Assembly: GCA_026261815.1 (NCBI GenBank)
Contig: JAMPIT010000566.1
Span: 29,289,001-29,353,000 of the forward strand
Direction of reading: 5' to 3'
DNA from: Monarcha castaneiventris obscurior
Taxonomy: Eukaryota > Chordata > Aves > Passeriformes > Monarchidae
Length of the DNA stretch: 64,000 nucleotides
This document shows, piece after piece, positions 23,768-37,060 of the stretch; the first letter of the stretch is position 1; each line of letters opens with the position of its first letter. The position numbers were made by a program, and so were the translations under genes. The notes beneath the pieces are model-generated. The model saw nothing but the letters and a program-made list of their open reading frames with translations. It had not been told where the DNA came from and ran no database searches.

Positions 23768-26700
23768 GTATGTGTTTGAAGGCCAGGAGTCCAGAGACAC
23801 TGTTGTGTGAGAGAAATTAGAATATTGTTTTCTGTAAGTGAAATATCTTGAGTTTTCTTATTTGAAGTAAGTCACACTAACAGGTTATTTTAGGTGTCAC
23901 TCAGAACAACCTCCAAAAAACCTGAGGAGCAAACACAGCTGTCTTTGATATAAAACGATGTCAGCATTCCATTTTGGCACTGGCGCATGATTTATGTGGG
24001 GGACTCTCAGCAAAGCCAGGAAACAGACTCTAAAAGACCACCTAACTTTTCTCGTTTTCTCCTCATGCCCTGCTTTAGTTCTCAAAACTGCCCCATGAGG
24101 AAAGCACACGTCTAGCAGCATCCCTGTGGACAAAGTGGTAGCACAGAGCTGCATAGTGAAACTGAACTGAGATGGAGGTACAAGAACTGTTGTTTTCCTG
24201 ACTGGGTACTCCAAACAGTCTCTGGTATGAACATGTGTAGATGAACAGATAAACAGAAGGAATTAATACTCCTTTTCATATCTACCAGTAACTTTAATGA
24301 ACATCTAAGTGTGAATGCTGTTGTTTACGCAGACATCTCAGAGGTTCACTGTGTGACCTCAGGTCAGTTTTAGCAATTTTATTTGTTCATTTCAGTGGTC
24401 CAGATAAAGGAGCTGGATATTTATGCTGAGAAATTTGGACTAAGACAAATATAAATTACAACATTTCTATATATTGTGAAAAATGCATCTTGTCAAATGG
24501 CCTGATTTTAGCATTTTTGTAGGGGTGTGTGAATCAGATACAGAATTTTGATAAGCCTCTAGCTTAGTGCTACATTACAATTTGTGGTATACAGTACAAT
24601 TAAAGCAAGAGTAACCCTAAATATAGTTGTCAACAAAGCTTCACTTTTTTTGTAATAGAGTTTTATGTGATGTTTTTTGGATTTGAGTCTATTTGTCTAG
24701 CTTCTAGTCACATTCTACTTAAAATGTTTCATAATTAAAACTTCCATCAAATATATGTTCTTAAGTATAGCAGTTTGAGATAATTTTTTTTCCGGAGAAA
24801 TGCAGATTGTGTCAATTTCATATATAGCATGTGGAGTGATTGAAATTATTTTTGTTAATATCTGCAAATCTTCATTGTGGTATGTGAAAGAAGTGCAGTG
24901 TGTAATAGAGGTTATTCCTTTGTGTGTTTGAATCAAAAATATGACATGTGACATTTTTTGAAGTGCCCCATATCCCACATAATGAAAGACTGAAAATGGG
25001 AAGTAGACCAATAATGTGTGCATGAGTAATAGAAATTTCATTAGCTCACAACAGGAACATCAGAGGGTGTGTTAACCTCTTGAAGGAGTTCACCTGTGCC
25101 TACCTAGACATCTCTCCAGGTGGAGGACTGTGCTCCAGAAGAGCAGGAGTTGTACTTTACCTGAGAAAAGTGTCAATGAATGAGCAACCAGGTTGCTGCT
25201 TGATTTGAGTGGGAGGAGCAAGTTTGCTTTGGGCATAAGTCAGTATGGGGAACTGCTGTGAGAGTCAACATTCAGAGAACAAGATAAAATGTAGATAAAA
25301 TCCCTCTGCATCCATGTCTACTGGGGCTTCTACCATAAGCAAGTCTGGTAGAGGGTGTTTCACAGTGGTGGTGTGTTTTTTCATTGATTTTAATGGAAGG
25401 AAGAAGAGCTTGTAAATAAGATTGTAGCAGAGATCAGTAGAACAGAACACTATTTTATGTGGTTCTATGTTAGGTAACAGCAACACTTAAGGAAAACAGA
25501 GTAGGAACAACTGGGATTTGCAAGTGTAGCTCATGTCCAAATCAAGATCTTCTACAGCATAAAGAGCTACACTATCTTATATATACTAAAACTGAAAGGT
25601 ACCATGGTTTTGTGCCAGAACAAAAAGAAACCCAACAGCATAATTCTGCAATTAAAAAGATTAAAGTGATGGTTTGTTGTTGAAAGTTCTTTGGTTGGAT
25701 ACAGGGTATTTTTAATGTAATTTTAAATCAGAAGGAGGAAGGTGTTCCTGGTGGCATAAATCCAACTGAAAGAAGCTAAAAGTATTATGTTTTGGGGATT
25801 TTTGCTGTGTTGTGGTTTATTTATTGTCTGGGGGTGGGGTTTTACATGACATTGAATTGCATTTGGCTCTCAAAGATGCAACCAACTGTAGTGCAAAACT
25901 TCAAATATTGTACAGTGCTACTACACAGTGGGGAGGGAAGTGGGAGCAGTGGGGAGGGCATTGAGTTGTTGTACTGGAAAAACAAATACCAGAGAAAATT
26001 GGTGCTTGCAGCAGGAGAACAAAAATGAAGTTGCAGCTGAACTTTGCACAGCCCCTTGCGGGTAATGAATTGCAGATCCCAGAAATGGGGAAAATACCTT
26101 TCCTTTCTAGGCACACAGCACTGTCCTGCATCAACACATACATGATTGCTGTCACTAAAACCAACTTGATTGTGACCCTTAGCTCATGGATGGGTGTTTT
26201 CCATTGACTTCAGTCTTAGCTCACTTCTTTGACCAGTCTATACTTCCTAAAAGACTGACACGCCTCATCATTCTTAACAGATAACATACCTCCAGAATTT
26301 TAAATTTCTGGACAAATGAGAGGTGATATTAAATCTCATCTTCTCTTTGCTCTCTCAGGTTTTTGGAAATAATTTCCAAGCAATTGGATCCCATAGTCGC
26401 TTGCCCTTTCGGGAGCTGGCTTTGTAAAGCAAAGAAAAATTGACGTTGCTGTAATTCTTAGCCTGTGGAGAAAGATGACCTTACATAAACTTATAAATGT
26501 CAAATTCTGGCAAGAATAGAAGCAGCCCTGTGGGATAGTTTGAGTCAACTATATATGTTATTTTAGAGATTCAGACTAAACCTGCCATTGGAAAAAAATA
26601 CAGTCAAAAAAGAAAGGGTTTGTCTATTAAATCTTATTACTGGGTAGAGATAATGTGATGCTATTGCTCACTATGCTATAACTCACTATGCTTAAATGTG

Positions 26701-28652
26701 AGTTTGACATATAAAACCTAGCTTGGGCTTTTTAAAAATAGGATAAAGACTTAACTTCCTGGGTTCAGCCACAAGATCAGGAGAGAATTTCTAGATCTCT
26801 GCTGAATAAAGATGCAAGGTAAGACATTAGCTATTGTAGTGAAAAAAGGAGTGGAATATCTTCCTTTATTTCTCCTGTTTTCTTTTGATGATCAGCATTT
26901 GCCTCAATTGTGACGACATGCTTTTAGAGTGGGTAGAGTTAGAGAAGAGAAAAGAGGAATGCTTCTCCTGTCTGGATGTTAAAGGGAAAGATGAAAAATT
27001 ATATGAAAAATGAGCACATTCAAATTCTTAGAGCAGACTATTCAGTGTTTTTCTATCAGGTTCTGAAATATTTCTGTTTGTAACAAAAGTTATAATTCGG
27101 GTATTTAATGCAATTAACAGAAATGCTGGCTTGCTTTAACTTATGTTAATTGGAGCAAGCTGCCATAATTACTGGTTTTAGGTGTATATAATTAAAATTC
27201 ATTTTCACACTGAGGGACATGATATATTAACTTGACATTTTATGCAATTTAACAATATAATACAACTTTGAAGCCCTTTCTGAAATTATTTTCATGGTGA
27301 TATTTCAAGTTAATTCTATTCATATAAGAATATGGCCTATTGCTGCAGATTAGTATAACTAGGGTTTGAAAACATTTTCTGTCTTAAGCATCCAAATGCT
27401 CTTTGATATCCTGGAATATTAGCAATAAAAATCATAAATTACTTAAGGTGAGGCATAAAGTAAACCTTTTATCTCGCATCTTTCCTGCTAATTGACTAAA
27501 GTGAAAATGCACCTGAAATGTTTTATGTATTTACTGATGACTTTCAGAGAATGTTTATAATTGCTGTTCATTGAAATGAGGATGCCATTCATAGTACCAG
27601 CAGGTTTTCCCACGCTGTTTCCTGACCTGCAGAATCCCTGCTGCTCCAGTGTTTGGTTTTTCTTAAGCAAATACCACCAGCTGGGTTAAATTATTCTGTA
27701 CTATGTTCCTGAGCAATTATGTTGATTTCAGTGCCTGAAATATATCCCTCTCTGTTGACATGACTACATAAAGCTTCCATCTATTTTTTACATGGAAACT
27801 CTATTTTGAAAAAAAAAAGCTTCTAAAATCTTGCTTCCAAGCTACTTGTTTCATAGAATGTGCTGCATTATACTTGCTTAATAGAGCATGCTTTGTTATA
27901 AAATATTGCTATATTTCTTCCACTATGCTTGCATAGGAAAAACAGCCACTCAGTCTAATAAACTTTAGAACAAATATCTTCATTTATACTGTTTTACAGA
28001 CAGCAGATTTCATCCAAACTGTTTTTTAAAGCTATGTATCTTGACATGGCCAAACCCATGAAAGCCATGTTACAATTTCCATGCAGCTTACAAGCCTACT
28101 TTAAATGTTTAGAAAGGATCTGCTCTCACATTTGAACATATGTCAGTGTAAGATAATAACATCAACTACTGCCAATTGTCATTTCTGTCCAATGAATAAA
28201 TGTAAACAGATGAAGTTTGAAGACACCAGTATCACCAAAAAATATAAAAATCCATATTTCTCCTTTTAGAAAAACATGATTAGTATAAAGAACGTCATTA
28301 AACTTTCTGTGGGGTTATTTACAGCCTGAGGACTCAATTTCCAGAATAACTGCTTTTCATTTTCTCATTCAGCATATACTTGCTTATAATAAGTTGTCTA
28401 GGTTTTCACAGCTGTTCTGTATTTATAGTCTAAAGGGAAATTCACTTGTCAGGGATGGCATGACAAATAAATGTTCCATATGTGCATTTTATTCTTAGGT
28501 GTATTTTCTTATTAGCCAACAAAATGCCAAGAAATACAGTTTGAAGCCATTTAACAGCACACAAACAGAGGCTGCAGGGTTTTATGTGGCACATCCCAAC
28601 CAGTTGAGAAATGATCTGCAGTTTTCTTAAAGAAGTGTAAAATTTTACTGAC
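23768..28652. other. AT-rich unique DNA, nothing recognised
   Basis: No transposon or gene was recognised. The longest open frames (23897-24214 and 24715-25041, both minus) show no family resemblance and no splice-site support. Confidence 0.45.
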
Positions 28653-28842
28653 CTTTCAGACCTTTTGGGACTCTTTACTCCAGCTATTCCCATTTCTGGA
28701 ACTCTTGGAGTGGGCAGATGGAAATCATCCACTTCAGTGTGGCAAAGGAGAACTGTAATAAATCTTTTACTTGTCATCACAATTTTCTGGGCAGCATCTT
28801 CAAGACACTGCATGAACTTCTCTGTTTTCTCCCTGTTCTTTC
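28653..28842 (-). other. Possible internal coding exon, unverified
   Basis: On the minus strand, ACATTTTTTCCTAG gives a good acceptor and the first base after AG is 28842. A single frame is open for 62 codons, and the segment ends GAAAG/GTCAGT, a fair donor with the intron starting at 28652. The exon would be 190 bases with two bases left over at each end. The peptide starts with KNREKTEKFMQCLEDAAQ, which looks like an amphipathic helix, and continues through the segments TEVDDFHLPTP and GVKSPKRSE. I cannot name a family. Adjacent DNA is open in other frames too, partly because local GC content is higher, which lowers the weight of the open frame. Confidence 0.25.
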
Positions 28843-31738
28843 CTAGGAAAAAATGTACACCACATCATAAAGACCTTGCGAGGAAACTTTAACCTAACAC
28901 TTCCAAAGTTCCCAAAAGACTGAGGCTCTCCAGCCCTATTTTCAGAAGGGAACCTGCAATGAGGCACGTGTCTCTGGCAGTCTCTGCTGGGATGGCCTCT
29001 GTGCTCAGGTTTGCTCCTAATGTGCAGGCCAGGCATGGAAATAAGTGAAAGTCTTGATATCATTCTTGCACTTTGTAGACACAGCAGATGAGCCAGCATA
29101 CTACAGCAGAGACATGCTATTGACAGAAGTTCCTAGAGTAAATTGGACCTCGAAAGAGTTATTAATGACCTTTCACATCTTTCATATACATGTTCACCTA
29201 TCTAGTCCATGATAATAAGTTCCTATTGCATTGCCAAAAGGCAGTCAAAATGAAAATGGCAGTTTCATTTTAACTTACCTTAGGGCTGCCAGACAAGTAC
29301 TAATTACTGAGACATATATTGGTGGGTGGTTTTGGTTGGTTTTTTTTGTTTTTTTTTTTCACTAGAGAGTAATGTAACGGTGAAATGAATTAGACATGAT
29401 TTGTGTAAGCCATAATAGAACTAGCGCTGAACTGGCATATGTCTTGCCAGTTATGAAAGATAAAAAGCCTGGCAATATCCACTAGAAATAGCAAACTTTC
29501 TTTCCTAATTTTCCTTTGGCAAAAGATGCAGAGTAGATCATCTTTGAGCAACAGGGAAAGTAAGAAATACAACCCCCAGGAAAGCTGAGTTGACAAGTAA
29601 TTATCAGGAACGCCGAGGCAAACAAGGTCCAAAATAAAGACTTCAGCGTTAGGCAAAACTTCTCTATTATCAAACATCTAGGATTGAATTGATTTTTCTG
29701 CCCTGGTTGTCTCTAATGACTTGCTCTCTGGAGGTGTTTATCTTCCATTACAGGCAATAAATAAAATCTAGATAAGCAAAAGAAAAAGGCTGAAATTAGG
29801 TGAGATGAATTTCTCTTCAGTTCTCAATAACCTAAGGGATCTCTACCAGCCTTTCTCCTGTGACTGGTACTGGACTATGGCATTAAATTTGTGATCCCTA
29901 CAATTATATTGAATAAATGAGTGCCATCCATGCATAGTAGAGAATAAATACCACTATATATGATAATAGGTAGTATTTCTGCTACCTGGTAATGCAATAG
30001 ATGGAATGCTATCCTCTTGTAGTAGATACCATAGAGCTAAACAAATGTAAGTGCTTAGTCCTGAGAAAAGGTACTTGGGTAAAGTAATGTTTGGATATTT
30101 TGAATGGAATGGAATGGAAATCATTCTCTGACTAGAATGAATTCCAAACTGGATTGTCAAAATAATCTCTACTTGTATGAATTAAGCTGTGGAGAACTCA
30201 GTTCTTTTGAGCTGACTCCTTCCAATTATTTATTACTACTGAAATAAATGACACAATATATTTAAGCTTTTGCAGCTTATCTATAACCATATCTGTGCTG
30301 TTAATAGGCTCCCCAGTAAACCACCCCAGATATACCAGCTATGAGCACAGCTCAAGATTTCCTGTTAACATGTATTTTATTTTTCAGTCATACACAATGC
30401 TGGTGGCAGTATTTCAGAGAAGAGTAATTTTCCAAAGCATTTAAGAACATGTCAAGAGAAATAGCTGTAAGTGTTTAGATTAAACTTTTAAGTTAGAGCT
30501 TGCTTAAGTAAGTGGCTAAATATCTTATTGGACTGCAGCAGCTATGATGCAAAGAAACTTCCCAAGCTCCTTGTTTCCTTAAGAATTACTCTATAACTCA
30601 TTATGTGAGCAGCTTCTGCCCAGGAGCAGTCTCCTGTGAGCAGGTAATACCTTCTGGCTCTTTAATGCTATGCCATTTCCACCACACTGTGGCTATACCT
30701 CGTGCCCTATGGATCTGATTATTCAGACTGCAAACTGATATCAAAAGCCCAGCTCACCTCCATCCCACAGATGATGTGTCATCCCTTCTGCTGATTCCTG
30801 AGTTTGCTTTTGGTGTAGAACAGCCAGAAGGTTCCTGAAGGTCAGTGCCCAAGCCACAAACCTTTTTGACTCTTCAGTAATTCAAGTTCTGCACCTTTGC
30901 TTGCAGCCATAGAAGAAGGAAAGGAGTGGGTTTCTTGAGGGGTTTACTTGTGGAACAAGTTTCATAGAACAGCCAAGCTCTGAGAGAGTGCTGAGCACAG
31001 ATGATCATCAGGGCTGACCTAAAATGTGATTCCAGTGGAGATATGCCCTCATATATTTTTATAAGGTTTTTATAATGTAAGTCATCAGCAAATACTACAT
31101 CTCCCCTAACAATGTAATTAAACTGTTGCAAAGGTGGTACATTTACAGCATGGCAAATACATTTATCTTCTCTTAACCACTTACCTGACTTGCTAAAGGT
31201 TTTTAATAATGCCCAAAGTAATGGGAGCTGAATAATTCATGTCCAAATTAGATATGCATTAATGGTCCCAGGGTAGTTAACTGGAAAACTAGGATCTGGC
31301 TTAGTGTCTGCTTAGAGCAATAAAACACTTTGAAGGCTACTGTGACTGTAACTGCTAGGCTCAATAAAGCTGAGTCACTAAAAAGCAGTGATTTGATCTT
31401 TCCTGTTTACCTTCTCTGAAGTACACTGCTTGTGGAACCACTGCCATAAAGGAACGCTTTCATTTACATGGCCAAATAATCAGATTTTTGCTAACATTAT
31501 TTGCAAAATGCAACCATTTAAAATCATACCTTTTCCAGAAAAACTGATTCTGCACATTTTCTGTAACAGATTGCTTACCATTTTAAAAGTTTTGTCATTT
31601 CCCTGTAGATTAAAATTTACAGGACTGTAGCTTTCTGAGCATTATCTCAAAATTTTTTTTAGCACAGTTTCTGCTGAAATGTTAACCATGTTCAGAGAAG
31701 GCTCTATTTGAATAAAAAGACAAGGTTTTTTCGAACAG
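28843..31738. other. Unique DNA, nothing recognised
   Basis: No transposon or gene was recognised. A minus-strand frame at 30874-31131 contains the letters FADD, as in LINE reverse transcriptases, but the residues around it do not fit one. Confidence 0.45.
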
Positions 31739-31765
31739 AAAAAAAAAAAAAAAAAGAAAAAAAAA
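31739..31765. repeat. A-rich tract
   Basis: An A17 run followed, after one G, by A9, immediately left of the CpG-rich patch. It is a low-complexity tract with no retrocopy body on its 5' side. Confidence 0.85.
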
Positions 31766-31774
31766 CTAAAAACA

Positions 31775-31955
31775 ATAGGATAAAAGCGGAGGGCTGCGTT
31801 TGGTGCCGGTGCAGGGTCGGGGGGGGAGGCAGGACGCGGGGCTGTGCGCGCCCAGGCGGGAGCTGCAGGCGGCGCTGCGTCCCCAGCTCTGCATCCCCCG
31901 CATCCCTGATGCTCGCACCGTGCGCAGCGGCAAAAGGAGCCCGCACTCAGGCTTA
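31775..31955. promoter_or_regulatory. Isolated CpG-rich patch, possible promoter
   Basis: About 18 CpG dinucleotides fall in roughly 180 bases of GC-rich DNA, including GACGCGGGG, GTGCGCGCCC and AGGCGGCGCTGCG. AT-rich, CpG-poor DNA lies on both sides. A TATA-like GATAAAAG (31779-31786) stands at the left edge in plus orientation, about 30 bases before the densest GC part. No known transposon is recognised in it. It would qualify only as a very short CpG island. It could be a promoter or first exon of an unannotated transcript, a fragment of a GC-rich repeat, or a relic. Minus-strand and plus-strand open frames here are GC-rich artefacts unless transcription is shown. Confidence 0.4.
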
Positions 31956-32135
31956 AGATTCTGCTCAATTCAGTGATCTGGCGTTATTTTTCCAGTCACA
32001 AAAACCTCTCTTTTGTTTTTCTACAGCACTGGTGACTTAAATGCGGTTTCATATTGTGCTTTATGGCTATAAACTTGCACAGAAACAAACCTCTCTGACT
32101 TTCATGTTGTGGCTTTACCATCACTGTGGTGAACA

Positions 32136-32736
32136 TGTCTGCTGTTTTTGACTGGGGTAGAATTAATTTTCTTTATGTCAGCTAGTGCAGGGCTCTGTTT
32201 TGGATCTGTGCTGAACACAGAGCTGATAACATAGAGATATTTTTGTTATTGCTGAGTGGTGCTTACACAGAGCCAAGGCCATTTCTGCTTTTCCTACTGC
32301 CACGCTGGCAAGGAAACGGGGCACGCATGGGAAATTAGGAGGGGACATAGCTGGGACAGGTGACCCCAACTGACCAAAGGGATATTCCATACCTTATAAT
32401 ATCATGCTCAGGATATAAAGTGGTGGGGGAAGAAGGAAGGGGGAAACATTTGAAGTGATATCATTTTTCTTTTCAAGTAAGAGTTACATGGGATAGGGAG
32501 GGCCCTGCTCTCTGGGAGGTGGCTGAACACCTGCTTGCGCATGGCAAGCAGGGATCTAATTCTTTGCTTTGCTTTGCTTGCATGCACGGCTTTTGCTTTC
32601 CCTATGAAACTGTCTTTTTCTCAGCCCACAAGTTTTCTAGCTTTTATGCTTTCAGCTCTCTCCCTGATCCCAGTGGTGGGGGAGTGAGCAGGTGGCTGTG
32701 TGGGGCTTGGCTGCTGGCTGGGGTGAAACCACAACA
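32136..32736 (+). mobile_element. Avian ERV LTR (ERVL-like), complete
   Basis: This is a full-length LTR of a very common avian family. It starts TGTCTGCTG and carries 'gggtagaattaattttc', 'ttgctgagtggtgcttacac', 'gaccaaagggatattccat', TATA box ATATAAAG at 32413-32420, 'ggctgaacacctgcttgc' and 'tgctttgctttgcttgc', and it ends 'gaaaccacaaca' at 32736. The order TATA then 3' terminus sets the sense as plus. No convincing target-site duplication is visible, so the insertion is not young. No internal sequence is attached, so it is a solo LTR. Two relatives lie in opposite orientation at 43132-43685 and 48160-48714. Confidence 0.9.
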
Positions 32737-33354
32737 AAATCTTACCATATTTCTTTGTAACAATTCTGTATTCTCTAAATAGGTTCATTTATCCCTTCTT
32801 TACCATTTCTGTGTCTAAGTTTGTGAGTAATTGGGAGTCTATGATAGTGGCAGGCCAAAATATATAGGTGATGCAGCGTGTGTCCCATTTTGCATGTATT
32901 TTCAACCCAAGGCAGCCCAAATGTTCAGTGCAGTCCAGTATCTGAATGAAGGAACGGATGGCTTGTCAGTGGTTCATGGTATAAGCAAGGGCACTAAGGA
33001 GTCAGCAGAAAGCAATCATCTTTGTCCCTGTGCTCTTTCTCTCTTCAGTTTGTTCTTCGCTCCACAAATAAGATTCGAGATCATATTTGACATTGATTCT
33101 GAGCACTGTAGCCTAGATAGGAATACGGGGGTAATAATCAGGAAGAAGGAGAAAAGAAATATAGAGTATATTTATTTTCTAATTTTTTTGTCCATACGGT
33201 AGTGATGCCATAATGTTTCAATCTGAAATAGTTATATGTTGCAGAGAATATAGTTACAATTTTAATATGTAAGAATTGAAATTTTATGCCTTCATGATGC
33301 ATCTCTTTCCAGTCTGTGACCACCTTCATGCCCTTCTTTGCTACAAGGGTGTAG
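32737..33354. other. Spacer, nothing recognised
   Basis: Unique-looking sequence between an LTR and a CR1 piece. The 123-codon open frame at 32831-33202 has no recognisable product. Confidence 0.5.
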
Positions 33355-33600
33355 GGCTGACTCATGATCAGCTTTGTGCACCAGGTCTCCTTGGGCAGTG
33401 CCCAATCTGTGCTGGTGCAGGGGTTTGCTCTGTGCCAGCCAGGGCAGGGCCTGCATTGGCCTGTGCTGAAATTCATGTGGTCCCTCTCAATCTGCCAAGG
33501 TTCCCCATGGATGGTAGCCCTGCTCGCTGGTGTGCCTAACACCACCTCTAACTTGATTTTCTCCTCAAAATTTCTGAGGGTCCTGTTGTCCAGATCATGA
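33355..33600 (-). mobile_element. CR1 LINE, internal ORF2 fragment
   Basis: Minus-strand CR1 text is recognisable in 'caggtctccttgggcagtgcc', 'ccagccagggcagggcctgcattgg', 'catgtggtccctctcaa' and 'ttgattttctcctcaaaa'. It corresponds to the region just upstream of the CR1 3' end part. The CR1 3' terminus is not present. The overlapping frames seen here are degenerate LINE sequence. Confidence 0.75.
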
Positions 33601-35621
33601 CTGTCTGGTTTGAGGGTTCCTCCAAAAACACACTGAAAGAGTAATTGGGAATGGTAAATGGAGGAGTATAGGAAGTAAGTTATGGGTGCCCAGGAAGGCT
33701 GTTCAGAAAAGGATCATGCTCAGTTGGCAGAGAGGTGGCTGATAGTCAGAGAGCAGAGCGTAGATTACTGTTCCTAATGTTCAAGAGATAAATAAGTGGT
33801 GAAGGTTTGTGTTATTGGAATAAAAATAGTTGGGCAATGGTTTTACAATATAGCTGGAAGTAGGAACTTCAGGGGAGCACTGTACAAAATGGGAAGAGGA
33901 AGCAAGTACTTTTTCTTTTTTAGCAAAGGAAATCAGTTCACATTAAATCACTCTTAATATTTGATGGTATATTTGTTCAGTTAATTAACTAAAATTAGTG
34001 TTACTCTCTTAATGCCTATGTAAAGTACATAGTGCTCTGTACTTTTTATAATCAATAAAGTGTATTGGGAACATACAACCTCATAAGGGTTAAAAATAAA
34101 AGGTCACTAAAGTCCCAGATTGTTCACATTTCAATACTGTGACTGGGTATCCTGTAACAGATAAAAAAAAACCATTCCTCTGGAAAGGAATAACCCTCCC
34201 TGCACTGGTAAATGCTAAATCTGTGTTCTGTTTCTATTTAAAATGTAACCAAGCTCTTCAATGAGATGGAATTTCAGTTCACTTGCTGCAAATGTGAAGC
34301 AATACTCTGCTTGTTTATTCCTTCTATAGTCAGTATTACCAATGAATTTTCTTCCATTGCAGTATGCTTAAATCTGTTGTTTCGCCATCAGAGAAAGTTC
34401 TCATTGTAACTATAGATATTGAGCTTCCCTTAAGTACAAGTGATTTCTAATTATTAATTTTCCTTCAAAGAGACATGAAAGTTAAAATACAGAAGAGCAC
34501 TGTCCTATTCCCAACCTTAGATCTGAGTGATAGGAACATGATGAAAGCAATGATTTTAGCTTTGCGAATATTGAGCAAAATTTGTATGGAAGTCCCTTTA
34601 AATAAGGAAAAAATATTCAAATCAGATGATGGCTATAAGTGGAAGTATGCACAGAACTAATAATAAGAAGGGAAGACAGCTTCTTTGGGAAGTTCTCTAT
34701 TTTTTCCCTTGAGAACATTGTTTTGGCTCTTTCCTCAAATTTTTCCATTCCTGAGCTAGACTCTTAATCAATTATTTACATCAGAAATAATGCACAAACA
34801 AACTTGCACATGCATAAAAGGAAGAAAAACACTGGTAAATACAGTAGTATAAAAGAGTAACACACTGCTTTAGGACCTAACACTATTTCTTAATACATCT
34901 AGACAAAAGTCATTTTCTCTGACCAGTGGGGACTCAGACCACTAAAAGCCCTTTTTTGTTCTCATTCAACACTTTTCATTGAAACTCTTAGGGATCAAGT
35001 GAAGCAGCTAACTTCAATTATGATTTTAAGTTTTGAAGGATCTGACATTTGAAATAAAAACAGGTATTGTGCAAATAAGGCCTGATGGGATTTCTCTCAA
35101 ATCTGTTGCCATTCACCAATGTGAGGACTAAACCTTACCCTTAATTCACTTTACCGTAGAATGGAGAAGACTGTCTCACAAGACATTCTTTTAAGTATTA
35201 CACTAAGCTCTCTGTCCTACATATCATCTTAGCCTATATTACATTCCTCAGTTAATTAATCAGAAGAAAGCTGCTTTAAGATTTTTAAACATCAAGTGTA
35301 CTTTTGCAGCACCAAATTTAAAAAATCTCAACACAACAGGAGGCAAATGAAATATCTGAAACCTTAGTGACTTTTCAATTAGAATTTCTTCAATCAATAT
35401 AATACGTAATATATTGATTGAAGGCATTTACCAAATAGTCCCAAACTGCAGACTTGAATCTCTGCAAATCTATCATGTGAAAAATGAAGCATATTTTTGT
35501 CTTAAGCTGAACTGAGCTACTCCTGCACCAACGAAGATTAGTATTGAGTTGCAAAATGCTGTTTATATTGCTAGGCTACTCGTGATGAGATCTTGAGATC
35601 TTACCTTCAGGAATAAGCCTC
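33601..35621. other. AT-rich unique DNA, nothing recognised
   Basis: No gene or repeat was recognised. Confidence 0.5.
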
Positions 35622-35703
35622 CTGCTCTAATTGACCTTACTTTGAGCAGAGGTGGGACTAGAGGTCCTTTCAAAACTCTTCCAGCCCTGTGATCTGTTTC
35701 AGT
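35622..35703 (+). mobile_element. Short old CR1 3'-end fragment
   Basis: The stretch 'tttgagcagaggtgggactagaggtcctttc...cttccagccctgtgatctg' follows the plus-strand CR1 3' UTR (a 'ggttggactagatgacct ... ccttccaaccc ... gattctatg' pattern). It is divergent and very short. Confidence 0.6.
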
Positions 35704-37060
35704 CATGTCAGATACATTTTTTTGCTGTTCCAGGTGCCTTCTTTATGCTTGCATTGCGGAATACCACCCTACTTAATGATTTTCATTGAATGGCATGCTT
35801 ATCCTCTCCTCAGCCTCTTCAGCTTACAGCCTCACATATTGATGTAAACGACTGTGATATGTCCTGCAGCTGCTACAGCTTCTTCCAGCAATAATCAGAG
35901 CTCTTTCTCATTCACCTGTAAATATAACACCATAAGATTACTGTTGGCCAATGATGAAACAGACAAAAGTCTCTTCAAGTTCACCTTACCAATTTCTCCT
36001 CTCTTCTCTTCCCATGTTCAGTACGTGTTCCATGGCAGTTCCTGAGTAACCAGTGGAACTGTTCAATGTCATCATTAATCTCTGGTTGTAGAATCTTTAT
36101 TTTGGCACTGTCTAGACAGTCGAGTAGATTTTCTGCTAAAAGATATTAAGAGTTACACTACTTGGTAGCAAAACAGTCAATCCTTCTCAACAGCACTGCC
36201 CTGAGACAAATAATATAATAGTATTTTTGCATAGAATATGTATTTTTACCCTGATACATATTAAAATCTATGTACTAATTGATACACTCAGAAAAAAATC
36301 AGTTTTGATAGGTCAAAAGTCTCAATAACACCAGCAAAATGATTAATCTAAAACATCACATTTATAAAGACTGGAGTGGGTTTATTTTATTGTTCATAAG
36401 TCAAAGTCTGTCAATGATGTTTATTGAATTGCCATAGTTAGATAAAGCTCTCGGATTTAACAGTGTGGACTCCCTTTCCTTGCTTTATGTTTCTTATGTC
36501 TTCAACTCACTTTTATTATATCTTCAGGTATTATCTTCAAGCATAAAATAAATTAAGCACTGTCTGCACCAAACATACATTTTAATGGACACAGGCCTGT
36601 CAGCTCAGGTGTCCAGGTACCTATGGAAAAGCAATTATTGGAATGAGAGTTTGCATCCTATATAAAGTCATATGGCACAGATTATTTTATTAGATAGTAG
36701 ACAAGTGTTTGCATTATGTGGAGCAATTAGCAATCCTAGTACTTGCCATCCTTCCTGTGTGGAGACCTGAAACCTCTATCCTAGTGGACTTCACTTTGAG
36801 ACCATGTTATAGGAGAGAATTAAAGCCTAAACAATACTTATTTAGATGGTAATTAAACCGACCATGAACTGACTGGTGATATTGTAGTCTGTTGCTTGGA
36901 AACTGCTAGGAGCTGACAAATTAATTCGTTCTTTTAGACTGATATTAATTGCTTCATTTTATTAAGTTAGGAAAAAAAGAAACAAACATTACATTGAATT
37001 TAAAGGTTAAGGCAAGAGAAGATAATCTGAGGAGAGATACATAATGTAAAAGGAAAACGG
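35704..37060. other. AT-rich unique DNA, nothing recognised
   Basis: No gene or repeat was recognised before the AGAGG array. Confidence 0.5.

Noticed and set aside
30874..31131. Minus-strand frame containing FADD, like a reverse-transcriptase box
   Set aside because: The surrounding residues do not match CR1 or other LINE reverse transcriptases, and no other RT motif is near.
31642..31968. 108-codon minus-strand frame across the CpG patch
   Set aside because: It runs through the A/T tract as a Phe repeat and changes composition abruptly; a GC-rich artefact unless transcribed.
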